From Bacillus_I endophytica_A (GTDB lineage Bacteria; Bacillota; Bacilli; Bacillales; Bacillaceae_H), in NCBI RefSeq assembly GCF_026790145.1, contig NZ_JALAMS010000049.1, positions 1 to 64,000 on the forward strand: a stretch of 64,000 bases of DNA, given 5' to 3'. Position numbers and translations under genes: made by a program. Positions 51,696 through 60,766 of this stretch are shown piece by piece. Below the pieces are notes generated by a model, which had not been told where the DNA came from, searched no databases, and saw only the letters and a list, made by a program, of their open reading frames with translations. Every line of letters starts with the position of its first letter. The first letter of the stretch is position 1.

Positions 51696-53057
51696 ATGTT
51701 CAAAAAGGTTTTGATTGCTAATCGTGGTGAAATTGCTGTTCGGGTAATCCGGACATGCAAGGCCCTAGGGATTATTACAGTTGCTGTACATTCAGAAGCT
51801 GATGCGGACGCTCCCCATGTGAAAATGGCGAATGAGGCCTATTTAATTGGAGGTTCGCGTGTAGCAGAAAGTTATTTAAACATTGATGAAATTTTAGAAG
51901 TCGCCCGTTTAACAAAAGCAGAGGCTATTCACCCTGGATATGGTCTGCTTTCCGAAAATGCCGAATTTGCCCGGCGCTGTGGGAAGGAAGGGCTGATATT
52001 CATTGGACCTTCTCCAGAGGTTATCTCCAAAATGGGCAGCAAAATTGAATCACGAAAAGCAATGGAAGAAGCAGGAGTCCCTGTAGTTCCGGGGATTACC
52101 TACCCTCTTGCTGATGCAGAGGAAGCGGTAGAAGCGGCTGACCTTATTGGTTATCCTGTGATGCTAAAAGCTTCCGCTGGAGGAGGCGGAATCGGAATGC
52201 AGGTTGTCCATAGCGGGGATGAAATTCGCAAAGCGTTTGCGGGAAACCAAAAACGGGCTACTGATTTCTTTGGCGATGGTACCATGTACGTTGAAAAATT
52301 TGTGGAAAACCCTAGGCATATTGAAATTCAAATCCTGGCAGACGGATTTGGCAATACCGTTTATCTATGGGAACGTGAATGTTCGATCCAGCGTCGCCAT
52401 CAAAAAGTCGTTGAGGAAGCTCCATCATCCTTTCTTTCTGAAACTACCCGCAGCAAAATGGGGGAGGCAGCAATAAAAGCAGCAAAATCAATTGGATATA
52501 AAAATGCAGGAACAATTGAGTTTTTAGTAGATGAAGAGCAAAATTTTTATTTTCTTGAAATGAACACCCGTTTGCAGGTGGAACATCCAGTTACAGAAGA
52601 AATTACAGGTTTGGACTTAGTGGAAAAACAATTGAAAATTGCAGGGGATGAAGCACTGGATTTTTCTCAGGAAGAGGTAAAACGTGAAGGTCATGCGATT
52701 GAAGTCAGAATCTACGCAGAAGATCCAAAAACATTTTTTCCTTCTCCAGGAAAAATCACCAAATTAGAATTGCCGAACGGACCTGGAATTCGACATGAAT
52801 TAGCGGTTCATGATCAATCTACAGTTACTCCTTTTTATGATCCAATGATTGCGAAGCTCATTGTAAAAGGGAGTGATCGTGGCGATGCAATAAACCGTCT
52901 GCACGATGCATTAGCGGATTATCATATCGAAGGAATTAAAACGAATATACCAATGCTGAAAGAGGTCATTGCCCACCCCGCATTTCGTTCAGGTGATACG
53001 ACAACGGACTTTGTTGGAAAGTATTTAAAAACTAAAAAAACAAATAACGCAAAATAG
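51696..53057 (+). CDS. yngH: Acyl-CoA carboxylase, biotin carboxylase subunit
   Basis: A 453-residue ATP-grasp biotin carboxylase. It begins MFKKVLIANRGEIAVRVIRTCKALG, has the ATP-binding KASAGGGGIGMQVV near residue 158, the catalytic ERECSIQRRHQKVVEEAPSS near residue 228 and MNTRLQVEHPVTEEITG near residue 288. It carboxylates the biotin on the small carrier encoded next, for 3-methylcrotonyl-CoA carboxylation. A 200-base gap separates it from the synthetase gene, with no terminator, so it is probably one transcript. ATG 51696 behind AAAGGGCGG. Confidence 0.92.
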   Translation: MFKKVLIANRGEIAVRVIRTCKALGIITVAVHSEADADAPHVKMANEAYLIGGSRVAESYLNIDEILEVARLTKAEAIHPGYGLLSENAEFARRCGKEGLIFIGPSPEVISKMGSKIESRKAMEEAGVPVVPGITYPLADAEEAVEAADLIGYPVMLKASAGGGGIGMQVVHSGDEIRKAFAGNQKRATDFFGDGTMYVEKFVENPRHIEIQILADGFGNTVYLWERECSIQRRHQKVVEEAPSSFLSETTRSKMGEAAIKAAKSIGYKNAGTIEFLVDEEQNFYFLEMNTRLQVEHPVTEEITGLDLVEKQLKIAGDEALDFSQEEVKREGHAIEVRIYAEDPKTFFPSPGKITKLELPNGPGIRHELAVHDQSTVTPFYDPMIAKLIVKGSDRGDAINRLHDALADYHIEGIKTNIPMLKEVIAHPAFRSGDTTTDFVGKYLKTKKTNNAK

Positions 53058-53067
53058 GGGAGGAATA

Positions 53068-53283
53068 ATGATGAGTGAAATCGTAGCAAGCATGGCAGGA
53101 AATGTGTGGAAGGTACTTGTTAAAGTTGGAGATCAAGTAGAAGAAGGTCAGGATGTAGTGATTTTAGAATCAATGAAAATGGAAATTCCGATTGCAGCCG
53201 AATCTGATGGGATTGTTAAAGAAGTAAAAGTGAACGAGGGCGAATTTGTGAATGAAGGAGACATCATTGTAGAAGTTGAATAA
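53068..53283 (+). CDS. yngHB: Biotin carboxyl carrier protein (free-standing)
   Basis: A 71-residue biotinyl domain. The biotin-attachment Lys is K37 in ILESMKMEIPI, framed by ASMAGNVWKVLVKVGDQVEEGQ and VNEGEFVNEGDIIVEVE. ESMKM replaces the usual EAMKM. It swings between biotin carboxylase and carboxyltransferase. It starts 11 bases after the carboxylase stop behind GGGGAGGAA, the same split arrangement as yngHA/yngHB of B. subtilis. Confidence 0.92.
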   Translation: MMSEIVASMAGNVWKVLVKVGDQVEEGQDVVILESMKMEIPIAAESDGIVKEVKVNEGEFVNEGDIIVEVE

Positions 53284-53317
53284 GTCCTAAAATCATCGGA
53301 GGAAAGGTGATAAAGCA

Positions 53318-54217
53318 ATGAAATGGCCCACAAATATAACCATTAAAGAGGTTGGTCCACGGGATGGATTACAAAACGAAAAGGGTTTTATTTCAACAGA
53401 GGATAAAATTGCCTTGATTAATCAATTGTCTGCTAGTGGACTAAAAGCGATTGAGATTACCTCCTTTGTCAATCCGAAATGGATTCCTGCCCTTTCAGAT
53501 GCCACTGTAGTTGCCACAGGCATTACAAGAGTGCCAGATGTAACCTATACGGCTCTCGTTCCAAACCAAAAAGGTTTGGAGCGGGCGTTTGAAGCGAACG
53601 TTGATGAAGCAGCTATATTTATGTCAGCCAGCGAAACTCATAATCTAAAAAATATTAATAAATCGATTAGCGATACATTCCCTATCTTAAGAAATCTGGT
53701 CCAAAAAACCCTTGCAGCAGGGAAACCCAGCAGAGGTTATGTTTCTACTGTTTTTGGATGCCCATATGAAGGGCCTATTGATATAGATACGGTTATAAGA
53801 GTTTCGGAAACCTTATTTGAGATGGGGATTAACGAACTGTCACTTGGAGATACGATTGGTGTTGCGAATCCAAAGCAAGTCCAAGAGTTATTGGAAGTTT
53901 TCTTAAAAAGATTTCCGGCAGATAAATTAGCGATGCACTTTCATGATACAAGGGGAACAGCCTTAGCTAACGTCTTAGTATCGTTAGAAATGGGTATTAC
54001 CACTTTTGATTCTTCCATTGGAGGATTAGGAGGCTGCCCTTATGCGCCTGGAGCATCAGGTAATGTGGCAACTGATGATTTACTTTATATGCTTCACGGA
54101 ATGGGAATCCACACTGGGGTGGATCAGGAAAAGCTTTTATCTGCATCCCAATTTATTCAGAAGAAGATTGGGAGACCTTTACCTAGTAAAAGTCTTCAAG
54201 CTTCAACCTCCCAATAG
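53318..54217 (+). CDS. yngG: Hydroxymethylglutaryl-CoA lyase
   Basis: A 299-residue HMG-CoA lyase (TIM barrel, divalent metal). VGPRDGLQNEKGF near residue 10 holds the substrate Arg and metal Asp, HFHDTRGTALANV near residue 208 the two metal His, and GGLGGCPYAPGASGNVATDDL near residue 229 the family signature with catalytic Cys. It splits HMG-CoA into acetoacetate and acetyl-CoA, the last step of leucine breakdown. ATG 53318 behind GGAGGAAAGG, 34 bases from the carrier gene. Confidence 0.94.
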   Translation: MKWPTNITIKEVGPRDGLQNEKGFISTEDKIALINQLSASGLKAIEITSFVNPKWIPALSDATVVATGITRVPDVTYTALVPNQKGLERAFEANVDEAAIFMSASETHNLKNINKSISDTFPILRNLVQKTLAAGKPSRGYVSTVFGCPYEGPIDIDTVIRVSETLFEMGINELSLGDTIGVANPKQVQELLEVFLKRFPADKLAMHFHDTRGTALANVLVSLEMGITTFDSSIGGLGGCPYAPGASGNVATDDLLYMLHGMGIHTGVDQEKLLSASQFIQKKIGRPLPSKSLQASTSQ

Positions 54218-54247
54218 ACATTAATACCGTGTGAGGAAGGTGAAAAT

Positions 54248-55030
54248 ATGGATAAAACGATATTAGTTAACAGGCTGGAAAACGGAATCGTGATGATTAC
54301 ATTAAATCGCCCTGAAGCGGCCAATGCTTTATCTCTTCAAATGTTAGGAGAACTCCAAGAAGCGGTTCTATTATGTAAATATGACCGGACAATCCGTTGT
54401 GTAGTTATTACAGGAGCTGGAGAAAAGGCCTTTTGCGCGGGTGCTGATTTAAAAGAACGCACAGATATGGAACAGGTTCAGGTACGGAAGACGCTTTCCT
54501 TGATCCGTGGGAATATCAATGATTTAGAAGCATTACCGCAGCCAATTATTGCGGCTGTGAATGGTGTTGCGTTTGGTGGGGGAACAGAACTTGCACTGGC
54601 TTGTGATATCCGTATTGCCTCTGAAACAGCGAAGCTTGGTCTAACGGAAACCTCCCTGGGAATTATTCCAGGTGCAGGCGGGACGCAGCGTTTACCGAGA
54701 TTAGTAGGAAAGGGACGGGCTAAGGAACTTATTTTTACAGCGAGACGTATTGATGCAGCAGAAGCATTAGAAATTGGGTTAGTAGAGTATACGGCATCTT
54801 CAAATCATTTGATTAAAAAAGCTTTGGAAATCGCAGGGCAAATTGCCCGCAATGGTCCAATTGCCGTCGCGCAAGCAAAATTCGCCATTGATAAAGGCTA
54901 TGATGTTGATATGAACACCGGTCTTGCCATTGAGCAAAGTGCCTATGAAGTGACAATTCCATCGAAGGATCGTTTAGAAGGATTACAGGCCTTTAAGGAA
55001 AAAAGAACCCCCATATATGTTGGAGAATAA
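54248..55030 (+). CDS. yngF: Enoyl-CoA hydratase (methylglutaconyl-CoA hydratase-like)
   Basis: A 260-residue crotonase. The oxyanion-hole segments are GAGEKAFCAGADLKER near residue 56 and AAVNGVAFGGGTELALACDIRIAS near residue 102, and the catalytic Glu lies in ETSLGIIPGAGGTQRLPR near residue 135. By operon position it hydrates 3-methylglutaconyl-CoA to HMG-CoA. ATG 54248 follows GAGGAAGG. It overlaps none of its neighbours and is 30 bases from each. Confidence 0.92.
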   Translation: MDKTILVNRLENGIVMITLNRPEAANALSLQMLGELQEAVLLCKYDRTIRCVVITGAGEKAFCAGADLKERTDMEQVQVRKTLSLIRGNINDLEALPQPIIAAVNGVAFGGGTELALACDIRIASETAKLGLTETSLGIIPGAGGTQRLPRLVGKGRAKELIFTARRIDAAEALEIGLVEYTASSNHLIKKALEIAGQIARNGPIAVAQAKFAIDKGYDVDMNTGLAIEQSAYEVTIPSKDRLEGLQAFKEKRTPIYVGE

Positions 55031-55060
55031 GAAAATCAGATTAATAGAGGAGGAAAGACA

Positions 55061-56599
55061 ATGGATATGAAACCTCTACAACAAACACTTGAAGAAAGAG
55101 TAGAAAGAATTAAAAAGGGGGGCGCTCTTAAGTATCATGAAAAAAACACTGATCAAGGAAAACTTTTTGTTCGGGACCGTTTAAAACAGTTATTCGATCC
55201 TGGCTTTGAACTGGAGGATGCGCTATTTGCAAACTGTATGGCGGGGGAACTTCCTGCCGATGGTGTTGTGACAGGAATGGGGAAGATTAATGGCCAGGTT
55301 GTTTGTGTGATGGCTAATGATTCAACTATTAAAGCGGGTTCCTGGGGATCACGTACAGTTGAAAAAATCATTCGAATTCAAGAAACAGCTGAGAAACTTC
55401 GTGTACCATTAATTTATTTAGTAGATTCAGCTGGAGCGAGGATTACAAATCAGATAGAAATGTTTCCTGGACGTCGCGGGGCAGGGAGAATCTTTTACAA
55501 TCAAGTGAAACTATCTGGAAAAATACCGCAAATTTGTCTTCTGTTTGGTCCATCTGCCGCAGGTGGGGCTTATATCCCGGCGTTTTGCGATATTGTTATC
55601 ATGGTAGATAAAAATGCATCAATGTACCTTGGCTCACCACGGATGGCCGAAATGGTTATCGGGGAAAAAGTTACATTGGAAGAAATGGGCGGCGCTCGCA
55701 TGCATTGTTCAGTATCAGGATGCGGTGATGTACTCGCTAAAAATGAAGAGGAAGCTATTTCCATTGCCCGCAATTATCTTTCTTACTTTCCGGCAAATTT
55801 TTCAGAAAAGCCGCCGGTTCATGAGGCAGCAGCACCAGAACAAATGAAGAAATCATTGGAAGAGCTGATTCCGGCAAATCAAAACTCTCCCTTTAATATG
55901 CATGATCTTATTAATGGAATTATTGATGAAGGTTCTTTCTTTGAGATTAAGAAACTATTTGCTACCGAGCTTATTACAGGTCTTGCCCGTATAGACGGAA
56001 AACCGGTCGGTATCATAGCCAATCAGCCTCGTGTAAAGGGTGGCGTGCTGTTCCATGATAGCGCTGACAAAGCTGCGAAATTTATTAATCTTTGCGATGC
56101 ATACCATATTCCGTTATTGTTCCTAGTTGATGTGCCTGGATTTATGATTGGTACAAAGGTAGAACGGGCAGGAATCATTCGACATGGTGCAAAAATGATT
56201 TCTGCGATGGCGGAGGCAAGTGTGCCCAAGATCTCTGTTATTGTTCGAAAGGCTTATGGTGCAGGTTTATATGCCATGGCCGGCCCGGCGTTTGAACCAG
56301 ATGCTTGTTTGGCTTTACCTTCCGCTTCGATTGCCGTGATGGGCCCAGAAGCAGCTGTCAATGCTGTGTATGCTAACAAAATTGCTGCATTACCTGAAGA
56401 AGAGAGGGCTGCATTTATCGCTGAAAAGCGCGAGGAATATAAAGAAGATATTGATATTTACCGGCTTGCTTCAGAAATGGTTATTGACGGAGTCATTCCA
56501 GCAAACTCACTGCGCGACGAGTTAACTAAACGCTTTGAAGCATACTCTTCGAAATATGTAATTTTTTCTGAGCGTAAACACCCAGTCTATCCAGTTTAA
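55061..56599 (+). CDS. yngE: Acyl-CoA carboxylase, carboxyltransferase subunit
   Basis: A 512-residue carboxyltransferase of the crotonase-fold type (PccB/MccB). It has KYHEKNTDQGKLFVRDRLKQLFDPG near the N-terminus, VDSAGARITNQIEMFPGRRGAGRIF near residue 122, the biotin-site SAAGGAYIPAFCD near residue 167, and FLVDVPGFMIGTKVERAGIIRHGAKM near residue 355. Together with the carboxylase and carrier it makes 3-methylglutaconyl-CoA from 3-methylcrotonyl-CoA. It is the last gene of the operon, followed by the hairpins at 56665 and 56791. Confidence 0.93.
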   Translation: MDMKPLQQTLEERVERIKKGGALKYHEKNTDQGKLFVRDRLKQLFDPGFELEDALFANCMAGELPADGVVTGMGKINGQVVCVMANDSTIKAGSWGSRTVEKIIRIQETAEKLRVPLIYLVDSAGARITNQIEMFPGRRGAGRIFYNQVKLSGKIPQICLLFGPSAAGGAYIPAFCDIVIMVDKNASMYLGSPRMAEMVIGEKVTLEEMGGARMHCSVSGCGDVLAKNEEEAISIARNYLSYFPANFSEKPPVHEAAAPEQMKKSLEELIPANQNSPFNMHDLINGIIDEGSFFEIKKLFATELITGLARIDGKPVGIIANQPRVKGGVLFHDSADKAAKFINLCDAYHIPLLFLVDVPGFMIGTKVERAGIIRHGAKMISAMAEASVPKISVIVRKAYGAGLYAMAGPAFEPDACLALPSASIAVMGPEAAVNAVYANKIAALPEEERAAFIAEKREEYKEDIDIYRLASEMVIDGVIPANSLRDELTKRFEAYSSKYVIFSERKHPVYPV

Positions 56600-56664
56600 T
56601 ATCTGGTTTTATACGAGGAAGTTTGTTCTCTGAATAAAGGTAAAATAGGAGAATCTTTTGCGGA

Positions 56665-56691
56665 AGTGATTCATGATGAATCATTTTTTAA
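56665..56691 (+). terminator. Terminator after the leucine operon
   Basis: TGATTC pairs with GAATCA around ATGAT, followed by TTTTTTA. The short stem is extended by weak A-T pairs. Confidence 0.6.
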
Positions 56692-56790
56692 AAACTTTTT
56701 ATCTAAAACATAAAAATGATCTAACTCTCTAACACTTAAAAGAGATAAATATCAATTGAGCTCCTAGACGTCTGTAAAAGTATATTTAAT

Positions 56791-56845
56791 GGGAAAGAAA
56801 AAGCTCAAACTCGTTGTCATTCAACGTGTTTGAGCTTTCATTACT
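56791..56845 (+). repeat. Dispersed hairpin terminator element, copy 5
   Basis: GGGAAAGAAAAAGCTCAAAC, CGTTG-TCAT-TCAACG centre, GTTTGAGCTTTCATTAC. Both the outer stem GCTCAAAC/GTTTGAGC and the inner stem CGTTG/CAACG are perfect. TTATGTGAACTAAGAAAT follows at 56862. Confidence 0.8.
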
Positions 56846-57096
56846 TTCTTGAAGATGTGTTATGTGAACTAAGAAATTATGATGTGTACAGGAAATATAG
56901 AATTAACTTTTTATATGTAGAAGTGTAAATTTGGATTATTAAATAAAGTGTGCACGTTAGTTTGATGGTCCAAGATTATAGATAAAATCAAGAGGTATTA
57001 ACCCTAAATGCTGTGGACGAAACCGTAACAGAGCACCAGTTTAACGCTCCGTTTTTGGGTCAACCATTAACAATGAGGACAAAGAAAAAATGATCG

Positions 57097-57489
57097 CTAA
57101 ACAGGCATTAGTCCCAAGACGATTAGTATGAACGCAATGGTCATTAAGATCCAACTAGGATGGAGACGGCGCATTACCCAAAGAGAAATGCTGGCAGCAT
57201 ACAGAAAAGAGCTGCCAGCAAGTAGGCCCGTCGCGAGCTTTACATTCTGCTCGAACCAGATTGCGGCGGCGATTAAGGTAAGCCCACTAAGTAACCAGTT
57301 GAGTGTGGTGAAATGCAGAAGCAACAGCACGAGCCTTTGTAATGGAGCAGATATCCGTTCATCCGCCACAAAAACCGCCTCGATCGGCCTGATTACCAGC
57401 CGTTGCATTAGCATTCCATGAATCACCGCCGTGCCGCCACCGATGGCCCCAGCGGCTGTCAATGCAATACTTTGCCAGTCCATATCCAT
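57097..57489 (-). CDS. Membrane protein of unknown function, GC-rich, probably acquired
   Basis: A 130-residue protein with four predicted helices (IALTAAGAIGGGTAVIHGMLMQ, LVLLLLHFTTLNWLLSGLTLIAAA, ATGLLAGSSFLYAASISLWV, WILMTIAFILIVLGLM). No family is recognised with certainty. ATG 57489 behind GGAGGTGT is the start; a longer frame upstream is rejected. The gene is clearly richer in G+C (near half) than its AT-rich neighbours and has GC-ending codons such as GCG and CGG, which suggests transfer from a higher-GC Firmicute such as a Paenibacillus relative. Confidence 0.72.
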   Translation of the reverse strand: MDMDWQSIALTAAGAIGGGTAVIHGMLMQRLVIRPIEAVFVADERISAPLQRLVLLLLHFTTLNWLLSGLTLIAAAIWFEQNVKLATGLLAGSSFLYAASISLWVMRRLHPSWILMTIAFILIVLGLMPV

Positions 57490-57606
57490 ACACCTCCAAT
57501 GAATATTATTTATGATTAAAAAATATTGAGATCTTGCATACTTTCTGAATACATTGTAATTAAACATATTAGTCTATATAAAATAAACATATTATTATAT
57601 TGTGTT

Positions 57607-57644
57607 AAAAAGTCCTCAGATTCTATTAATTCTAAGGACTTTTT
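57607..57644. terminator. Hairpin, terminator-like
   Basis: AAAAAGTCCT pairs with AGGACTTTTT across an 18-base loop. It lies upstream of the acquired membrane gene and may belong to a lost neighbour. Confidence 0.6.
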
Positions 57645-57771
57645 GATTGCTAATTTCGATTATTATGTAAACTGGAAATATATATCGAGTGTACAAATAG
57701 AAAAAGAAATAATTTGTCTTGTATCAATACCAAAAAAGGTCCAGAATCTCCTAGTCCATCTGAAGAAGGAA

Positions 57772-58035
57772 CTATGAATACAGGAAAAACCAGAAGCTAG
57801 ACCCATTCCTAAGCCATATCAATATCTTTCAGAACAAACATAATGAAATAGACCTTGGATCTACAGCAAAAGAAGTAGCAGTTTGCTGAGTTGGTGTAAA
57901 TGATGGTGGAGGGGCTGTTGGAGCCTGTTGTGGATTTAATGTAGGGGATCCTCCTGGTGGCCTAGGCGGCGTTGAAGGCATCTGAGGACCAAGAAACTGT
58001 TCATATGCATAGAAATCAGTATAATTGATGTCCAT
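57772..58035 (-). pseudogene. Proline-rich N-terminal protein with premature stop
   Basis: From ATG 58035 the frame reads MDINYTDFYAYEQFLGPQM, a PPRPPGGSPTLNPQQAP region, then VDPRSISLCLF and stops at TGA 57829-57831. Past the stop the frame continues KILIWLRNGSSFWFFLYS to TAG at 57772. This matches the conserved C-terminal half (CLF-x-x-x-x-IWLRNG-x-SFWFYP) of a Bacillus spore-forming-associated hypothetical family, which normally extends further. The 3' end is decayed and missing, so the gene is a pseudogene. Confidence 0.65.
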
Positions 58036-58053
58036 TTTATTCTCATCTCCCAA

Positions 58054-58086
58054 ATCTTAATGATTAATATTATTAATCATTAAGAT
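58054..58086. promoter_or_regulatory. Perfect 33-base palindrome upstream of yeiH
   Basis: ATCTTAATGATTAATA (58054-58069) and TATTAATCATTAAGAT (58071-58086) are exact inverse copies around a single T. AT-rich, no T-run arm pattern of a terminator. It lies in the divergent region between a pseudogene and yeiH and looks like an operator. Confidence 0.75.
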
Positions 58087-58139
58087 AATTTATCTATATT
58101 TCACTAATGTTATATCTCCTTTTATAGTAAAAGTATAAA

Positions 58140-58168
58140 TAAATTATTTAGTTTAAAACTAAATAATT
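58140..58168. promoter_or_regulatory. Perfect 29-base palindrome next to the yeiH ribosome site
   Basis: TAATTATTTAGTTT (58140-58153) and AAACTAAATAATTA (58155-58168) mirror exactly around A58154. It ends 18 bases before the yeiH ATG, so a bound protein would overlap the promoter or ribosome site. Confidence 0.75.
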
Positions 58169-58186
58169 AGTATTGGAGATAAGAAT

Positions 58187-59224
58187 ATGACAGCTAAAGA
58201 AAAAAATACAATGTTATTACGCACAGAAGTTAATAAACTTTCTTCTTTTGCCTTATGGTTTGTGGGAATTGGGTTTACTTTTATTATTGCCTTAATGGGG
58301 TATGGATTGGCTAAAGTGCCTGGTTTTGATCACGTTGGGCAACTTGCCTGTGCTATTGTGATTGCTGTGATTTACCGTCAGATGTGGGGATATCCTGAAA
58401 GAATACGCTCAGGAATTGAATTTTCTTCAAAAAGATTATTACGTTTTGCTATTATTTTATTTGGTTTAAAGTTAAATATTGATGTAGTTATTCATCAGGG
58501 ATTAGGTCTACTAGTTCGAGATGTAGGAACCATTGTTTTTTCAATTTTCTTAACGGTTTTAATTGCTAAATGGCTAAAGGCAGATGCTTCTTTATCTCTT
58601 CTTTTAGGAATTGGAACAGGTGTTTGTGGAGCAGCTGCTATCGCAGCCGTTTCTCCGATTTTGAAAGCAAAAGAAAAAGATACGGCCATAGGGGCCGGTA
58701 TAATTGCTTTAGTAGGGACAATATTTGCTATTGGATATACACTTTTAAGACCTTATATCGGATTGACAGATGTTCAATATGGCATTTGGGCAGGTGTTGG
58801 ACTACATGAAATTGCACATGTAGCTTTAGCCGCAGCTCCTGGTGGACCCGATGCTTTAGCAATGGGCCTATTAGCGAAATTAGGTCGGGTCTTCCTACTT
58901 GTTCCATTAAGTTTTATCTTAATGTATTGGATGAAACGTAGTGGAAAAGTTCAGGAAGATACAAAAATTGAATTTCCCTGGTTTTTAATAGGATTCATTA
59001 TGATGAGTGTTTTTGGAAGCTATGTTATAGGAAAATACATTATTATATCTAAGAATATTATGAATGATATTTCAGGTCTGACAACTTTCATTTTAACTAT
59101 GGCTATGGTGGGGTTAGGATTAAACGTAAGTTTAAAAGATCTTCGAACAAAAGCCTTTAAGCCACTGATTGCTATGTTTATCACCTCTATCTTACTATCG
59201 TTTCTTACATTCCTAATAATGTAG
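58187..59224 (+). CDS. yeiH: YeiH family putative sulfate/small-anion exporter
   Basis: A 345-residue membrane protein with about ten helices of the YeiH (UPF0324) family. Conserved blocks are LACAIVIAVIYRQMWG, RFAIILFGLKLNIDVV, LLLGIGTGVCGAAAIAAVSPILKAKEKDTAIG near residue 147 and GVGLHEIAHVALAAAPGG near residue 205. Relatives are annotated as sulfate exporters and are often paired with a LysR regulator, as here (59758). ATG 58187 behind TTGGAGATAAG. Two long palindromes upstream suggest tight control. The substrate is not proven. Confidence 0.9.
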   Translation: MTAKEKNTMLLRTEVNKLSSFALWFVGIGFTFIIALMGYGLAKVPGFDHVGQLACAIVIAVIYRQMWGYPERIRSGIEFSSKRLLRFAIILFGLKLNIDVVIHQGLGLLVRDVGTIVFSIFLTVLIAKWLKADASLSLLLGIGTGVCGAAAIAAVSPILKAKEKDTAIGAGIIALVGTIFAIGYTLLRPYIGLTDVQYGIWAGVGLHEIAHVALAAAPGGPDALAMGLLAKLGRVFLLVPLSFILMYWMKRSGKVQEDTKIEFPWFLIGFIMMSVFGSYVIGKYIIISKNIMNDISGLTTFILTMAMVGLGLNVSLKDLRTKAFKPLIAMFITSILLSFLTFLIM

Positions 59225-59727
59225 AGGTAAGAAACGATGTAATTAGGACTGAATAATGGTTCTTTTTGATGTTTTGTCTGGAATATATCTCCCATAAAAC
59301 ATCTTTTCAACACTCATCAATAAAAAAGTATTTCCTTCTGGAATACTTAAATTAAACAGCCTTCACTATAGATTATGAATTTTATTTTCAATAAATCAAT
59401 GAAATGAAGATATAAGGAATTTTAAAGATTCATTTCACTTTTATTAGACACTAACTCTAATGCTGGAGTTCGATTTTACGAAGCTTATGCCTTAAGCAAA
59501 TCTACTAATAAAGAAGTTTTCTTTATATTATATAAACAATTATCAGTTGAAGAGGATACGGAGGTTTATGAGGAGAATTAAAAGAAGCTATAGAAACAGT
59601 TAAGAGCAAATACAACTAAATATTGCTGGAACAATCCCTTTAAATAGAGTACCTCAATGACTAGATTATTTAGTTAAAGAAGTATATAAATAGAGATAGA
59701 TATTTCATTAGAAGGGATTGAAATAGT
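59225..59727. other. Intergenic region with an inverted repeat and a decayed frame
   Basis: GTAAGAAACGAT (59227-59238) is the exact inverse of ATCGTTTCTTAC (59198-59209) at the yeiH 3' end. Around 59451-59580 the frame NSNAGVRFYEAYALSKSTN, KEVFFILYKQLSVEEDTEV reads like the C-terminal piece of a lost gene; the family was not recognised. Confidence 0.45.
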
Positions 59728-59757
59728 ATCGAATTACGACATTTAGAATATTTTTTA

Positions 59758-60651
59758 ATGGTTAGTAAAGAATTACATTTTACAAAAGCAGCTGAAAAGT
59801 TAGGCATCTCACAACCCACTTTAAGTCATCAAATTAAAATGCTTGAACAAGAGGTAGGGTATTCACTTTTTAACCGGGTTGGCAAGAAAATTGAGCTTAC
59901 TAAGGTAGGAGAAATTGTACAACGAGAAGCATTGAATATTCAAGGTTCTATACAAAGTATGTCCTCCCAAATTGCAGCATTTACGAAAGGAGAAATCGGG
60001 GAATTGAAAATTGCTGTGTTACCTGGGGAAATAACGGATTTAGTATCTACTTTATGTATTCAATTTAACCGTTTATATCCGAACATTAAGGTGTTTATTC
60101 AAACTACTGATCAGGTGGAAAAGGCTGTCCTAGAAAATCAAGCTGATTTTGGGATTGGTTTTCATCTTAATCAATATGATACGTTGCAAGTGACGAAGTT
60201 GTATGATGAAGAGTTTTATCTAATTAGTAATCAAAGTAATGGCGAGGAAATAGTTTCGTTTTCCTCTGTTTTAGATGGTCCTCTTATTTTATTTCCAAGT
60301 AGGCATCAATGTAGAAAAATACTTGATAAAACGAGCAATGAGGTTGGCAAGCAATTAGAGCCTATTGTTGAAACGTCTAGTATTGAATCTATTTTGAATC
60401 TAGTTCGAAATGGTATTGGTCGTAGTGTTGTTTCGCGTACATTATATGAATTTTATGACACAGAGGATATGGTTTTCCAACATATTGAAAATCCATCTTT
60501 GACTAGAGCCGTGTATCTCGTGATGAAAAAGAATTGTTTTGTTAATTATGCAGCTCGTAAATATATTCAGTTATTAGTACGAGAAATCGAAAAGCTTGGT
60601 TTTCACATAGGGACAGATTCGATTACTTCTTTACAAAATTCTATATCATAG
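59758..60651 (+). CDS. LysR family transcriptional regulator
   Basis: A LysR regulator next to yeiH. From ATG 59758 it gives 297 residues beginning MVSKELHFTKAAEKLGISQPTLSHQIKMLEQ, which lacks the first ten residues of the usual LysR N-terminus. In frame upstream are codons for ELRHLEYFL preceded by ATC at 59728-59730 where ATG is expected, with GAAGGGA 11 bases before it. The effector domain starts near residue 80 (GELKIAVLPGEITDLVS). If translation cannot start at ATC, the truncated N-terminal helix may impair DNA binding. It likely controls yeiH. Confidence 0.87.
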   Translation: MVSKELHFTKAAEKLGISQPTLSHQIKMLEQEVGYSLFNRVGKKIELTKVGEIVQREALNIQGSIQSMSSQIAAFTKGEIGELKIAVLPGEITDLVSTLCIQFNRLYPNIKVFIQTTDQVEKAVLENQADFGIGFHLNQYDTLQVTKLYDEEFYLISNQSNGEEIVSFSSVLDGPLILFPSRHQCRKILDKTSNEVGKQLEPIVETSSIESILNLVRNGIGRSVVSRTLYEFYDTEDMVFQHIENPSLTRAVYLVMKKNCFVNYAARKYIQLLVREIEKLGFHIGTDSITSLQNSIS

Positions 60652-60766
60652 TTTTTATCTATCATTATCATAGAATTAATTGCATAGAACAATGATAAAT
60701 TTCTCTTTACAATCAAGATAGGTTCATAAAAATAGAACTATTAAATTGTAAAGGGGACTTTCAATT

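Larger units (their letters stand above)
56600..57096. other. Intergenic region with two terminator-like elements
   Basis: It holds the hairpins at 56665-56691 and 56791-56845. The rest is without open frame. CACCAGTTTAACGCTCC near 57035 is GC-richer and belongs to the flank of the next, atypical gene. Confidence 0.5.

Noticed and set aside
57526..57777. 83-residue plus-strand frame
   Set aside because: Passes through a terminator hairpin and lacks a ribosome site; the opposite strand is also without a gene, so it is treated as chance.
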